From: a virus
IMG/VR virus record: IMGVR_UViG_3300009314_000007
Location: 1 to 64,000 of that record
Reading direction: 5' to 3' (one strand)
DNA length: 64,000 bases
Positions 15,765 to 24,321 of this stretch are shown here, one piece after another. The position numbers and the translations under genes were made by a program. The notes below the pieces were generated by a model. The model was not told the DNA's origin, did not search any database, and was given only the letters and a program-made list of their open reading frames with translations. Within the stretch, counting starts at the first letter, position 1; each line of letters opens with the position of its first letter.

Positions 15765-16404
15765 CACGTTCGCCACGACGATGCTGGTCTTGGTGATCGA
15801 CAAGTACGGCACGGAAGCCTTGCAATGGGCTCCGGAGACGATCAAGTTGGAACTGGAGGACGACTTCGCCATCGACGAGCTGTCGAAGGAGAGCTTTGAT
15901 CGCTTGATGGCCGCGATTCAGGTTGTCACGAGCGACGACTTTTACAAGCGCTTGCCGACGTTCATCTTCCTGTGCAATGTTTTGGCGGGCTCCAGTCCGG
16001 ATGCTTTCGATCCGGCCGATGCTCGTGAATGCGCCTGGGCGATGACCGAGGCCATGTTGTTGTCGCCGCCCGAGGAGAACGACGAGAACCCGTACGCGGA
16101 AGAGATTCGTTACTACCTGGGGGCTATTCTGGATGACGAAGGAATCCGAGATCCCCCGGATCTCTTGCGACTGGCTATTCGGGACACAAGTACGGGGCAT
16201 GCCGATTTCTCCGACATGTCGCTCGACGAGCCAAGCATGTTTTCCGCCGAGTTCCAGATGCAGGCGGACAAGTCTCGCGAAATCAAGGAGATGCTCCAAA
16301 CGCTACTTCGCGAACTGTTCGACCAACTCGAAGCCATCGAGCTGGTCAACGGCGATAGCAGTGAGCTACTCAAGCGTGTACAGGGAAACCTGAACGCAGC
16401 TTGA
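15718..16404 (+). CDS. Hypothetical acidic helical protein
   Basis: 228 residues with an AAGGAG site inside the preceding gene. Rich in Asp/Glu and predicted mostly helical, with S-P-P-E-E-N-D-E-N-P-Y-A-E-E-I-R-Y-Y near the middle. Last gene of a three-gene unit that ends at the terminator at 16433. Confidence 0.55.
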   Translation: MPSRQQRVRDLLTSRDTFATTMLVLVIDKYGTEALQWAPETIKLELEDDFAIDELSKESFDRLMAAIQVVTSDDFYKRLPTFIFLCNVLAGSSPDAFDPADARECAWAMTEAMLLSPPEENDENPYAEEIRYYLGAILDDEGIRDPPDLLRLAIRDTSTGHADFSDMSLDEPSMFSAEFQMQADKSREIKEMLQTLLRELFDQLEAIELVNGDSSELLKRVQGNLNAA

Positions 16405-16410
16405 CCTCGC

Positions 16411-16424
16411 CAATAACGTTAGTG
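16411..16424. repeat. Dispersed palindrome copy, CAATAACGTTAGTG
   Basis: One mismatch from CAATAACGTTATTG. It is intergenic, between a stop codon and a terminator, and is followed by CTAAC, as is the exact copy at 46727. Confidence 0.6.
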
Positions 16425-16432
16425 CTAACCCC

Positions 16433-16460
16433 AGCCCGGTCCGTTGCCGGGCTTTTTCTT
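16433..16460 (+). terminator. Rho-independent terminator
   Basis: AGCCCGG-TCCGTTG-CCGGGCT followed by TTTTCTTT, directly before the ribosome site of the next gene. Confidence 0.85.
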
Positions 16461-16475
16461 TGGAGGAGCAAACGC

Positions 16476-17465
16476 ATGCAGTTTGGGCAGTACAAGTCCG
16501 CGTACATGCGAGAGAGAAAGAACTTTCCCGGCGAAGACGTAATCACGTTCTACGACACGTTGTTGCACCAAGTGCAGGAGCGAAGTGGCTCTGGGCAAAT
16601 GTCCTGGCATCACCAATCCACGGCGATTGGTGAGTGCGCTTGGCATCTTTGCGAGTCGGTCTACTACCGTATTTGGCCTGCGTACTGGGATATTCTATCC
16701 AATATCAACCTGGCGATTCCGGGCAAACATTTCCGGCTACCGTTCGCCGGGTTCGTAATTCACCTACCCGAAGGGATACTGGAAAATGCGGGTCGCCGTG
16801 CCCGGGCGATTCTGATTGCAGATCGGATCGCGGCATTCAATATGATTTGTAAAGCGGACGGGCAGCCCTTGGCAGAGGACGAGTGGCCTCGCCAGATGGT
16901 TGTTACTACGCAGTGGGACGACGACAAAGATTCGTCGCTGCTTTTGCGGTACGACAAAGAGAAGACCCTGGAGGCAACGCTACAGGGTTCTCGGCAACAC
17001 AGGTCGGAAAAAAAGGAGCTTTCTGAGGTAGAGCTGAAAGAACGATGGGGAATCAACGAAACGATCTTCCGGGTGTGCGTGGCTACGGCGTGCTTGGCTG
17101 TTGGGCAGGATAAAGTAATCAAGCCCGACGTACTGAAGAAAGATCAGGCCAAGTTCGAGAAAGCCGTTGCGGATAAAGACGAGGAGAAGCAGCAGAAATT
17201 TTGGAACAAGGCTACTCGTCGGCGAGGTCAAAAAGGATTTACGGTTGGACGAGACGCCCGTATTTCTCTTCTTCCGCGAGTTGAGAAGAACCGCAATTCC
17301 AGTGATCCCACAGGGAGGGAGTTGCAGTTTCAACACCAGCGGTGCGGTCACCTGCATGGATACCATACTAATGATGGTTACAAGATCAAGTGGATTAACC
17401 AGCTTACGGTTCGCGCGGATCTGCCGCTCGATTCTCGTGAGCGAGGATATGAAGTAAGGAGCTAA
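16476..17465 (+). CDS. Hypothetical protein, basic C-terminal half
   Basis: 329 residues from the ATG with TTTGGAGGAG upstream. The N-terminal half is aromatic-rich (S-V-Y-Y-R-I-W-P-A-Y-W-D-I-L), and a probable helix (L-P-E-G-I-L-E-N-A-G-R-R-A-R-A-I-L-I-A-D-R) follows. The C-terminal half has a charged coiled-coil-like stretch (K-D-Q-A-K-F-E-K-A-V-A-D-K-D-E-E-K-Q) and ends with a His/Cys-containing segment (F-Q-H-Q-R-C-G-H-L-H-G-Y-H). The last part might bind metal. Unrecognised. Confidence 0.55.
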   Translation: MQFGQYKSAYMRERKNFPGEDVITFYDTLLHQVQERSGSGQMSWHHQSTAIGECAWHLCESVYYRIWPAYWDILSNINLAIPGKHFRLPFAGFVIHLPEGILENAGRRARAILIADRIAAFNMICKADGQPLAEDEWPRQMVVTTQWDDDKDSSLLLRYDKEKTLEATLQGSRQHRSEKKELSEVELKERWGINETIFRVCVATACLAVGQDKVIKPDVLKKDQAKFEKAVADKDEEKQQKFWNKATRRRGQKGFTVGRDARISLLPRVEKNRNSSDPTGRELQFQHQRCGHLHGYHTNDGYKIKWINQLTVRADLPLDSRERGYEVRS

Positions 17466-17466
17466 C

Positions 17467-17997
17467 ATGCCCCGAGTACATTTCGTGAAGAAGGCCCGGA
17501 AGAACAATCCCGTGGCCGCCAAGGGTGAGAGCTATCACTGGTGGTGGGGACCCAAACCGTTCGGCTACGGCCGCGGCGTTAAAAAGTTCAGCAAGGCGTT
17601 CCCCAAGCCCAGTCAGCTCACAGTGAGCGAGTACATGAGCCAGTTCTACGCTCTGGAGGAAGAGTTCGCTCAACTTTCTGCTGATGATCCCCCGGAGGAT
17701 GTGGCAGACGCGCTGGACGAACTGGCTTCGCAAATGCAGGAGCTGGGTGAAGAGCAGCGGGAGAAATTCGACAACATGCCCGAGGGGTTGCAGCAGGGTG
17801 ACACCGGGCAGCTCCTGGAAGAACGGGCCAGTGCCTGCGAACAGGTGGCAAGCGAGATCGAGACGGCTGCCGAGGAGATCCACGAACTCGCACAGCGCGG
17901 GGCCTTGGACGAGGACGAGGAAGATCATTTGGAAGAGTCCACGGAGGACTGTATTCAAAACCAGCTCGCCAGTATTAGCTGGGACTCGGGAGGATAA
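17467..17997 (+). CDS. Coiled-coil acidic protein
   Basis: 176 residues with AAGGAG 5 nt upstream. A basic, aromatic N-terminus (residues 1-45, Y-H-W-W-W-G-P-K-P-F-G-Y-G-R) precedes ~120 residues of Glu/Gln-rich heptad-like helix (L-A-S-Q-M-Q-E-L-G-E-E-Q-R-E-K-F). Probably a dimeric scaffold-like or regulatory protein. It is the first gene in the long run of small accessory genes. Confidence 0.6.
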   Translation: MPRVHFVKKARKNNPVAAKGESYHWWWGPKPFGYGRGVKKFSKAFPKPSQLTVSEYMSQFYALEEEFAQLSADDPPEDVADALDELASQMQELGEEQREKFDNMPEGLQQGDTGQLLEERASACEQVASEIETAAEEIHELAQRGALDEDEEDHLEESTEDCIQNQLASISWDSGG

Positions 17998-17998
17998 A

Positions 17999-18547
17999 AT
18001 GAATAATCTATGCTGGCCCAAGGTTGGGGAGCGAGTCGCGTACAAGGCGACAAACGATAAGCGGAGCAAGTGGCGGCATGGGAAGATCGTGGAGATAGGG
18101 ATCAAGAGCAAGCACGGGCACCCGCTGAACATTCGCGTTCAATGGGATTCTGGGAGGGTCAAGGTGATTTCTTCTGTCGCCTCCTACAACCCCCGCGTGC
18201 TGATCTTCGTGGCGAAAGAGAACTTGCCGCCCGAGGTCCGGGAGTGGTGCGAGGAGCAAGGCACTCTCGCGGTGCGGTACGTTCCGACGACTATGGAGAT
18301 GTACACCTTCGTGGAGGGCAGCGAGCCGTACCACGAGGTCGTAATCCGGGAGCGGTCCTCGTCGCTGGCGACTTTACGATACCTGCCCGCTGTGGATCTG
18401 CCGGACGATGTCGCTGCGAAGGATTCGGATGGCACGGAGGGCGGTTTCTGGTCCAACGACAGATTCGAGCAGGTCGATTGCGAGGTTGGTATGGGCGCTG
18501 GTGATGACGCCATCGACATGCCCGAAAACTACGAACCGGAGTGGTGA
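17999..18547 (+). CDS. Hypothetical protein with an SH3-like N-terminal segment
   Basis: 182 residues; ATG chosen for GGGAGG 5 nt upstream. Residues ~5-60 (V-G-E-R-V-A-Y-K-A-T-N-D-K-R-S-K-W-R-H-G-K-I ... V-Q-W-D-S-G-R-V-K) look like a small beta-barrel of the SH3/Tudor/KOW type. The remainder is alpha/beta and ends acidic. Stop and next ATG overlap. Function unknown. Confidence 0.5.
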   Translation: MNNLCWPKVGERVAYKATNDKRSKWRHGKIVEIGIKSKHGHPLNIRVQWDSGRVKVISSVASYNPRVLIFVAKENLPPEVREWCEEQGTLAVRYVPTTMEMYTFVEGSEPYHEVVIRERSSSLATLRYLPAVDLPDDVAAKDSDGTEGGFWSNDRFEQVDCEVGMGAGDDAIDMPENYEPEW

Positions 18548-18999
18548 TGAAAGTACAGGTACTACTGGTAGCGGAGATGGAGTTTTCGGGTGAGCCGGTT
18601 GAAGGCAGCCCGGAACTAGACAGCCTCGTACAGGAAAGGCTCGATGCTTTCCGCGAGGCGGTGCAGCTCGACGAGCACGGTATGACGCTCGCGAGGGCCA
18701 CGGAGGTCACGTTGATGCGGCACGGGCCGCACGGGCCAGGTCAGGGGCTTACGAGCTTCACTTTGCCACTCGTGATGAACGATGTGTTCGCAGTGCATGA
18801 GCGCTTCAACGGGTTTGAGTTGGAGCATTTGCCGTCAGGGGACACCCACTGGCTCAGTGATGGCGTGGACTGTATCTTCGACGAGAACGACAAGGCAATC
18901 TCGCCCGGGACCCCGGGTTTCGTGGAACTGTGGACGCACCACATGAACACTGATCCCGAGGTCATGGAGGCGTATTTCCCGCAATGGTTGGGGGACTAA
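18547..18999 (+). CDS. Hypothetical protein
   Basis: 150 residues from the ATG overlapping the previous TGA (ATGA). Alpha/beta, with a D-S-L-V-Q-E-R-L-D-A-F-R-E-A-V helix and a C-terminal F-V-E-L-W-T-H-H-M-N. No recognised family. Confidence 0.5.
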   Translation: MKVQVLLVAEMEFSGEPVEGSPELDSLVQERLDAFREAVQLDEHGMTLARATEVTLMRHGPHGPGQGLTSFTLPLVMNDVFAVHERFNGFELEHLPSGDTHWLSDGVDCIFDENDKAISPGTPGFVELWTHHMNTDPEVMEAYFPQWLGD

Positions 19000-19394
19000 T
19001 GGCAACTATCAAAGGCAAGAGGATCTTGGAGATCCACATCGAGCATAGTGGCATCGCGAGCGAGGTCTTGACCTCGCTACTGGGTGATTGTGCTATGAAG
19101 GTGAAAACCATGCTGCAAGAGGCCGAAGAGAGTATCGACTTGGAGCTACGCGAATTCACCTACTCGATCCTCGGTGACGGGGAAGAAGAGCAGGCGGTTG
19201 CGTCTGCGGAGATTTGGGGTATCCAGAACGAGGAGCTGGACGATCTCATGCACGACGTGGCAGCCGGTCACGCCAGCGCGATCAACAATGGCAGCGTGGA
19301 GGACCAGGTTCGCTTTCTGTGCCGCCAGCTCGGTGGCGTAGGCGTAATCAAGGCCCTCAAAGAAATCACGGAGAAACGAAAAGATGACCATTGA
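18999..19394 (+). CDS. Hypothetical protein
   Basis: 131 residues; its ATG overlaps the preceding stop (TAATG) and GGGGGA lies just upstream. Mostly helical (L-Q-E-A-E-E-S-I-D-L-E-L-R-E-F). It overlaps the next gene by 11 nt. No recognised family. Confidence 0.5.
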   Translation: MATIKGKRILEIHIEHSGIASEVLTSLLGDCAMKVKTMLQEAEESIDLELREFTYSILGDGEEEQAVASAEIWGIQNEELDDLMHDVAAGHASAINNGSVEDQVRFLCRQLGGVGVIKALKEITEKRKDDH

Positions 19395-20019
19395 ATTCCC
19401 GCCTCCCGATGCGACCGGAGTGGAGGGGTTCGCCCTGCACGTGGCATGGATGCCCAACAAGGACGGCCTTGTGGGCATGACCGTGGCCGACAAGGAGAAT
19501 CCGCCGACACTTGCGGCGCTGCGTTGCGGTTGTGAGTTTCTCATGTCGATTGTGGCCAAGCAGAGCAATGCCGGGTTCGAGGCGGCTCTGGATGACTTGG
19601 TCGCGGGCGCCATACGATGTCGAACAGTTGGCGAGCCCCCGGAAGAGCTGAAGCCCAAGGATCTGCGGGACTTTCACTTTGTCGTACAGCGAGATGGTGA
19701 GAGCACGTTTTGCATCGTGCGAGCGCAGACCAAGGACCAGATCGAGTCGGAAGGGCAGTTGCTGGAGGCGATCCAGCGGGCGGTGACGGATTGGATCGAC
19801 AATACCGAGGAGGGCAAGGCCGCGTTCCGCGAGAGAGGCTGGGGTCTGAACGTCGGCGATCTTGCCTCGTATCTGGGCGACGATTACCTGAAGGCGGCAC
19901 TCAAGGATCGTGGCGTCGAATACTTGAAGATGGAGACCCAGTTTGGCACCGAGCTGGAGGGGTGCTGGGACTTCGACACATACCTGTACGGTGTTGGAGG
20001 CTTTCCAGATGAGGATTAA
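19384..20019 (+). CDS. Hypothetical alpha/beta protein
   Basis: 211 residues with GGAG inside the preceding gene. N-terminal Pro-rich segment, then an alpha/beta region (L-R-C-G-C-E-F-L-M-S-I-V-A-K) and a helical C-terminal part. Overlaps the next gene by 11 nt. Unrecognised. Confidence 0.5.
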   Translation: MTIEFPPPDATGVEGFALHVAWMPNKDGLVGMTVADKENPPTLAALRCGCEFLMSIVAKQSNAGFEAALDDLVAGAIRCRTVGEPPEELKPKDLRDFHFVVQRDGESTFCIVRAQTKDQIESEGQLLEAIQRAVTDWIDNTEEGKAAFRERGWGLNVGDLASYLGDDYLKAALKDRGVEYLKMETQFGTELEGCWDFDTYLYGVGGFPDED

Positions 20020-20860
20020 CGCCGAACTCGGTACGAGCGGGGAGTTTGTGGACTTCGAGCTGACCGACGACGCTGCGGCCGACGTGGCCGCCGCTGTCGA
20101 AAAGGAGCATCCCGGCGAGGACTACACTTCGAGTTGCGACATCTGCGCTGCGATGAAGGCGGGCTTTCCGTTCTCCGCAGCGCACTTGCTGCTGGGGGCG
20201 ACCGAGACTCCGCTGCTGGATGCGGTGACCAAGCATCACCACGACGCGATGTATGCGGAGGAGAAGAGCTGGCCCAGGGACTGGGACGAGTGGACCGCAC
20301 ACTTCGCGAAGACTCGCAGGCCGTGTATTTGCGGAGCCTACGTGGACAAAGAGTGTGAGAGCTGTAGCAATTGCCTGGCGAAGTTGGTGCCCATCACGAT
20401 GGATGCCGACAAGGCGATTCAGCCCAACGACACGGAGGTGTATCCGTGTCTCAAGCTCAACGTGCCGCAGTGGTACGAGCGAAAGGACTTCCAGAAGTGG
20501 CTCAACGACTTCGTGGACCCGCACGAGGGCAGGCGGCACGCCACCTGGCACCAGTTTGGGGAGCCTGGAGAGTACAGTGACATCTTTGTCACTTACGATC
20601 ACGGGGAGGGCTCGGACTTCGAGGAGATGCCCGGGGATTGCTGGGAGGACATCACGCGGGTCTGCAAGGAACAAGGGCTGGAGTACGCGGTGGTCTGGCT
20701 CACGAACCTGCCCACGGAGGCCCCGAAGCTGCCGGTGTACAAGCAGTACGAGGATGGACTTTGTCCCGACTGCCACGAAGAGATTCCGCTAGACGCGAAA
20801 GATGGCCACGAGTGCTCGAACTGCGGGCACGTTTTCTGGAGCAGTGAAGAAGATGGCTAA
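20009..20860 (+). CDS. Multi-zinc-ribbon hypothetical protein
   Basis: 283 residues. Three Cys pairs or clusters are visible: C-D-I-C near residue 44, a C-I-C ... C-E-S-C-S-N-C cluster near residues 108-126, and a C-terminal ribbon C-P-D-C ... C-S-N-C. The order suggests a metal-stabilised protein that binds nucleic acid or protein. It lies in the accessory block and overlaps both neighbours by a few bases. Confidence 0.5.
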   Translation: MRINAELGTSGEFVDFELTDDAAADVAAAVEKEHPGEDYTSSCDICAAMKAGFPFSAAHLLLGATETPLLDAVTKHHHDAMYAEEKSWPRDWDEWTAHFAKTRRPCICGAYVDKECESCSNCLAKLVPITMDADKAIQPNDTEVYPCLKLNVPQWYERKDFQKWLNDFVDPHEGRRHATWHQFGEPGEYSDIFVTYDHGEGSDFEEMPGDCWEDITRVCKEQGLEYAVVWLTNLPTEAPKLPVYKQYEDGLCPDCHEEIPLDAKDGHECSNCGHVFWSSEEDG

Positions 20861-21104
20861 GAGCGAGCACTCGCGAGAGCAGTTAGACAATTGGGAGCGG
20901 TGCGGCCGAGAGGTCGAAGCGATTCTGGAGGCCCTGGAAAGGCTAGAGCGATCCGGACACGTTGTGTGGGAGTCGATGGAACAACCCCGCAAGGTTGTGG
21001 CCGCGCTATACGATATAGACCTCGTGGCCCTGGACAAAGAGCGCCGCGAGGTACTGCGGCAAGCCCGGCAGCTACATGAAGAGACGGCGGGTGCCGATGG
21101 CTAA
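20853..21104 (+). CDS. Small charged helical protein
   Basis: 83 residues beginning inside the 3' end of the previous gene. Almost entirely helix-forming and charged (E-V-E-A-I-L-E-A-L-E-R-L-E-R-S), possibly a coiled coil. Function unknown. Confidence 0.5.
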   Translation: MAKSEHSREQLDNWERCGREVEAILEALERLERSGHVVWESMEQPRKVVAALYDIDLVALDKERREVLRQARQLHEETAGADG

Positions 21105-21390
21105 AAAGAAACCCGCCAAGATCAAGAGTGTGTGGGACAAGTCTTCGTGGCCCTGGTACGTGATGCTCCAGGTCAACGACACGACGCTACAAGGATTGTG
21201 GTTTAACAAGAGCCACGGAGGGCGAGGAGTTGGAATAGGTAGCTCGTCGTATTATACGAGCGACACGTTCAGCAACCAGTACGATTCGATGGCCGAGGCC
21301 AAGGAGCACACCATGCAGTTAGCCAGGGAGGGCTATTGGGGTGAGGTGATCCGAGAGGCTGTAACAGGAGAAACCAATGAAGATTCCTGA
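21097..21390 (+). CDS. Small hypothetical protein
   Basis: 97 residues. The ATG overlaps the previous gene by 8 nt. N-terminal Lys-rich segment then S-S-W-P-W-Y-V-M-L-Q-V-N-D, followed by a Gly/Ser/Tyr-rich turn region. No family recognised. Confidence 0.5.
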   Translation: MAKKKPAKIKSVWDKSSWPWYVMLQVNDTTLQGLWFNKSHGGRGVGIGSSSYYTSDTFSNQYDSMAEAKEHTMQLAREGYWGEVIREAVTGETNEDS

Positions 21391-21886
21391 TGAGGATTGG
21401 GTAGAGAAGCAGGTCATGGAGCGCCTGGCCCTGGTTGGAATGGGAGAGCCATTTACTTGGCGGCTCTGGCCCTTCGACGATCCGGAAACTTGCCCGCCGG
21501 ATAAGCTGAGCTGGTGTGTGGACATCTACGAACTCCCCACGGAATTTGTCGGCGGGAAGGACGATGGCGCGGAAGTCTATTCCGGGTTTACGACAGAGTT
21601 GACGACACTGATTGCGGCCATGAAACCGGAAGAAGACTCTGAACACGTTGAAGTGGGTTTGCACTGCGATGTTAGTGGCACCGATACGCCATTCGTGTGC
21701 ATCGGTGGCATTCTCGATGGAGTTCGCGTCTACGTGCAGGTGCATACTGCGCCCTCGCCGGAACTCAAAGCAGGACGGCAGATGTACGAAGACCATAGCT
21801 TCTCGTACATCGACCCCGACGCTGCGGACGAAGACAGTGACGATGACGAGGAGGAGGACCCGGAGATTCCGAATGAAACCGTTTGA
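21377..21886 (+). CDS. Hypothetical protein with acidic tail
   Basis: 169 residues with AGGAG 7 nt upstream. Beta-rich middle (V-G-L-H-C-D-V-S-G-T-D-T-P-F-V) and a highly acidic end (D-E-D-S-D-D-D-E-E-E-D-P-E). The acidic tail could mimic DNA or bind a basic partner; that is speculation. Confidence 0.5.
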   Translation: MKIPDEDWVEKQVMERLALVGMGEPFTWRLWPFDDPETCPPDKLSWCVDIYELPTEFVGGKDDGAEVYSGFTTELTTLIAAMKPEEDSEHVEVGLHCDVSGTDTPFVCIGGILDGVRVYVQVHTAPSPELKAGRQMYEDHSFSYIDPDAADEDSDDDEEEDPEIPNETV

Positions 21887-22175
21887 CCTATGGCCCAAAT
21901 GGGCCGCCAACAAGGCAATGGAGGAAGGCTGGATTCTCACGAACGATTCCAGCGGAAGGGTTACGATCTCCCGGCTCGACGCGCCGGGAGACGTGGAAGG
22001 GCTTGGTTTCACCGAACCCAAGTTCAAAGACGATGCGGCAGCCAATCACCATGTGGCATCGTACGCGGCTGGGGGGAGTTTCCTGCACCTACTCGCGATT
22101 TGGTTGCAGGGGTACAGAGTGGACGACGAGACGGAGGTGTTGCCTCCGCATGTCTGGCGCGTACAGCAGATGTGA
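21873..22175 (+). CDS. Small hypothetical protein
   Basis: 100 residues overlapping the acidic tail of the previous gene by 14 nt. Contains H-H-V-A-S-Y-A-A-G-G-S-F-L-H-L-L-A-I-W-L, a probable helix. Function unknown. Confidence 0.45.
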   Translation: MKPFDLWPKWAANKAMEEGWILTNDSSGRVTISRLDAPGDVEGLGFTEPKFKDDAAANHHVASYAAGGSFLHLLAIWLQGYRVDDETEVLPPHVWRVQQM

Positions 22176-22232
22176 GGCTGAAAGATACGGGGAAGACATC
22201 AGAACATTGGAGGCCTAAGAAAGTGAGTCCCC

Positions 22233-22916
22233 TTGATTCAAAATGGCAATCAGAAACTGGGTAAGTTGATTTGGGGCTGGAGCATTCCGCCCGACATCAC
22301 CTGCCCTGGCGCGTCGCCTACCTGCAAGGAGCTTTGCTACGGTTGCGAGGGTCGTTACTATCTCCCGCGAGTGCAGCAAGCCCTGGCCAGAAATCTGAAG
22401 GCGAGCAAGGAAAAAGAGTTCGTTCCGTGGATGGTCCACGAGATACGCGAGAACTTCGTTCGGGTCTTTCGCCCGCACGTGGTTGGTGACTTCTACAACG
22501 AACGCTACGTTCGGAAGTGGATCAGGATCGTCAAACGCAGTCGAGAGACCGAGTTCTTCACGTACACGCGGACGTGGGCCGTCCCCGACTACTTCGACGC
22601 TATCGTCGAGCTTGGACGGCAGCCCAACATGCAATTGTGGCTGAGCTTTGATCGGGACATGGCGGTCCCACCGAGGCTCAAGGGTTTTAGGCGGTGCTAT
22701 CTGGCCGCTGACGACGAAGATCATCCGCCGCAGAAAGTGGATCTGGTCTTCCGAGATTATCGGCGCACGGTAATGAAACGAGCGAAGTATCGTGTGCTCG
22801 TTTGCCCGTACGATAACGGGGTAACCAATACGACCTGTTCCAAGTGTGGAATCTGTTGGAGGAAAGCAGATGAGTGCAAGTGTAAAACAGCCTCGCGCCA
22901 AGTCGCCCGAGGCTAA
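22233..22916 (+). CDS. Gp88-like Cys-rich phage protein
   Basis: 227 residues from a TTG; a TGA 7 nt upstream in frame leaves no other start. The N-terminus N-G-N-Q-K-L-G-K-L-I-W-G-W-S-I-P-P followed by T-C-P-G and C-K-E-L-C-Y-G-C-E-G is the hallmark arrangement of the phage gene product 88 family. The C-terminus has a second Cys set (V-C-P-Y, C-S-K-C-G-I-C-W, C-K-C). The cysteines probably hold metal or an Fe-S cluster. The family's biochemical role is not established to my knowledge. A GGAGG lies 20 nt upstream, too far to be ideal. Confidence 0.6.
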   Translation: MIQNGNQKLGKLIWGWSIPPDITCPGASPTCKELCYGCEGRYYLPRVQQALARNLKASKEKEFVPWMVHEIRENFVRVFRPHVVGDFYNERYVRKWIRIVKRSRETEFFTYTRTWAVPDYFDAIVELGRQPNMQLWLSFDRDMAVPPRLKGFRRCYLAADDEDHPPQKVDLVFRDYRRTVMKRAKYRVLVCPYDNGVTNTTCSKCGICWRKADECKCKTASRQVARG

Positions 22917-23079
22917 ACGAGCTGCCAAGATCCGTCGTCAGGGCTTCGACAAGTCTTACGTGACGGAGGATGGCTACGTTCGTGTCTGGTGCAGTCAATG
23001 TGAAGCGCTGGTTATCAATGGGCAGCCCTCTCACGAACTCGGTTGTCCAAATGCGAGGAAGACAGCATGTCAAATCTGA
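22870..23079 (+). CDS. Small zinc-binding-like protein
   Basis: 69 residues with GGAGGA upstream, overlapping the end of the Gp88-like gene by 47 nt. Basic N-terminus (K-S-P-E-A-K-R-A-A-K-I-R-R) and a C-S-Q-C pair with later Cys/His (H-E-L-G-C) that could form one zinc site. Confidence 0.5.
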   Translation: MSASVKQPRAKSPEAKRAAKIRRQGFDKSYVTEDGYVRVWCSQCEALVINGQPSHELGCPNARKTACQI

Positions 23080-23438
23080 TCGGAACCGACGTAAGCATAG
23101 CCGAGTGTCGCAAGTCCGGATACGTGGTGCTTGATCGCCAGGGACTGGTGGATCGGAAAGGAGTGCTCGATAAGGACAAGCTGGTTCACGTCACCATTTC
23201 CAATCCCATGTTTTGGGACTGTAACGGCCACAACGAACCGGGGGTCTCCAAACAAGATCTGTACGTTTACGACAACTGGACCAGCTTCAGCGCCGTGCTG
23301 GCGCAATTCAGGGACGCTGGAGAGTCCATCAAGAGCTTTTGCGACTGGGAGAACTGCCCTATCGAACTTGAAAACCCGACCCCGTGGGACATGGCCCATC
23401 TGATTCAGACGGTTCATGCTCACAGTGGTCTCGAATAA
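23067..23438 (+). CDS. Hypothetical protein
   Basis: 123 residues from the ATG with GAGGA 7 nt upstream. Alpha/beta; contains V-S-K-Q-D-L-Y-V-Y-D-N-W-T-S-F. Overlaps its predecessor by 13 nt. Unrecognised. Confidence 0.5.
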   Translation: MSNLIGTDVSIAECRKSGYVVLDRQGLVDRKGVLDKDKLVHVTISNPMFWDCNGHNEPGVSKQDLYVYDNWTSFSAVLAQFRDAGESIKSFCDWENCPIELENPTPWDMAHLIQTVHAHSGLE

Positions 23439-23449
23439 CGGAGGACAGC

Positions 23450-23854
23450 GTGGCAATAATCACGTACGCCCAGATACGGGAGAAGATGAACGGTGAGTCC
23501 TTTCCAATGACGCTCGTCGATAAGGACGAGGTTGCGGCCGTGGCAGAGGCGGTAAACCAGGGCATCGACTCGCACCTGGAGATCTGCAACTCCCCGGAGC
23601 GGGGAGACAGCTACGGACCCGTGGACACGATGGTTGGCGGCAAGGTGTTTGCTCGCAAGCTGGGCTGCGTCGTGTCGAAAGAGAGCTTCCCGACGCTGCT
23701 GCGGCGTCTTTGCGAGCTGAGAGACAAGGATAACGATGCCGCCGACTCGCTGTTGAGCAGCATCCTGGACTCCTTGGACTTCACGGAAGAAGAGACGTGT
23801 TGTGGTTGCTTTGACATCATTTCACCGGTAGACGAAGAGGAGAGCGATGTTTGA
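23450..23854 (+). CDS. Hypothetical protein (GTG start)
   Basis: 134 residues from a GTG with GGAGG 5 nt upstream. Helical with a C-terminal T-C-C-G-C motif and acidic end. It overlaps the alpha-CTD-like gene by 8 nt, so the two are probably translated together. Confidence 0.55.
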   Translation: MAIITYAQIREKMNGESFPMTLVDKDEVAAVAEAVNQGIDSHLEICNSPERGDSYGPVDTMVGGKVFARKLGCVVSKESFPTLLRRLCELRDKDNDAADSLLSSILDSLDFTEEETCCGCFDIISPVDEEESDV

Positions 23855-24302
23855 ATCCGATATGTTTGAATCCGATGAGGTCCTCGACCAATCAGTCAAG
23901 GAGTTGGGGTTGGGCTGCCGAGCAAGAAAGGCTCTGGTTCGACTTGGCATAGGAACCGTTCGGGAGCTGGTCGAACAGTCCGAGGAAGCGTTTGATTATT
24001 GTCGGAACTTCGGCAAGGTTTCTCTCAACGAAATTCGTGAGAGGCTTGGAGAGCGCGGATTGCACTTGAAGGGGGAGGAGATCTGCTTGCCTGGAGCCGC
24101 GGACTTGTCATCGCTCGCGACTTGGTGTCGTATCGCGGTTCACATGGACCCCGCTCAAGAGCTTGCTCGGAAACTGCAAGCCCTGGGAGTGACGGAGCCG
24201 CAGTTGCATGAAGCGCTCAAGGGGGAGGATCTTGGTACGATTCCTGAGCCTTTCAAGACGACCCTGTTCAACCACTTTCGAGATCTCACGAGAAAGAAGT
24301 AA
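23847..24302 (+). CDS. RNA polymerase alpha-CTD-like protein (first copy)
   Basis: 151 residues with GAGGAG upstream. Residues ~16-75 align without gaps to the helix-hairpin-helix C-terminal domain of bacterial RNA polymerase alpha: L-G-x-x-x-R-A-R-K-A-L-V-R-L-G-I-G-T-V-R-E-L-V then R-N-F-G-K-V-S-L-N-E-I-R-E-R-L-x-x-R-G-L. Of the E. coli residues that contact UP-element DNA, R265, L270, G296, S299 and E302 correspond to R25, L30, G56, S59 and E62; N268 is Lys and K298 is Val. There is no alpha N-terminal domain, and the C-terminal ~70 residues are a separate helical segment. It probably binds DNA or a partner of host alpha and alters promoter choice. The fold call is strong; the role is inference. 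Confidence 0.75.
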   Translation: MFESDMFESDEVLDQSVKELGLGCRARKALVRLGIGTVRELVEQSEEAFDYCRNFGKVSLNEIRERLGERGLHLKGEEICLPGAADLSSLATWCRIAVHMDPAQELARKLQALGVTEPQLHEALKGEDLGTIPEPFKTTLFNHFRDLTRKK

Positions 24303-24321
24303 GTATGGCAAAGGAGGACAC

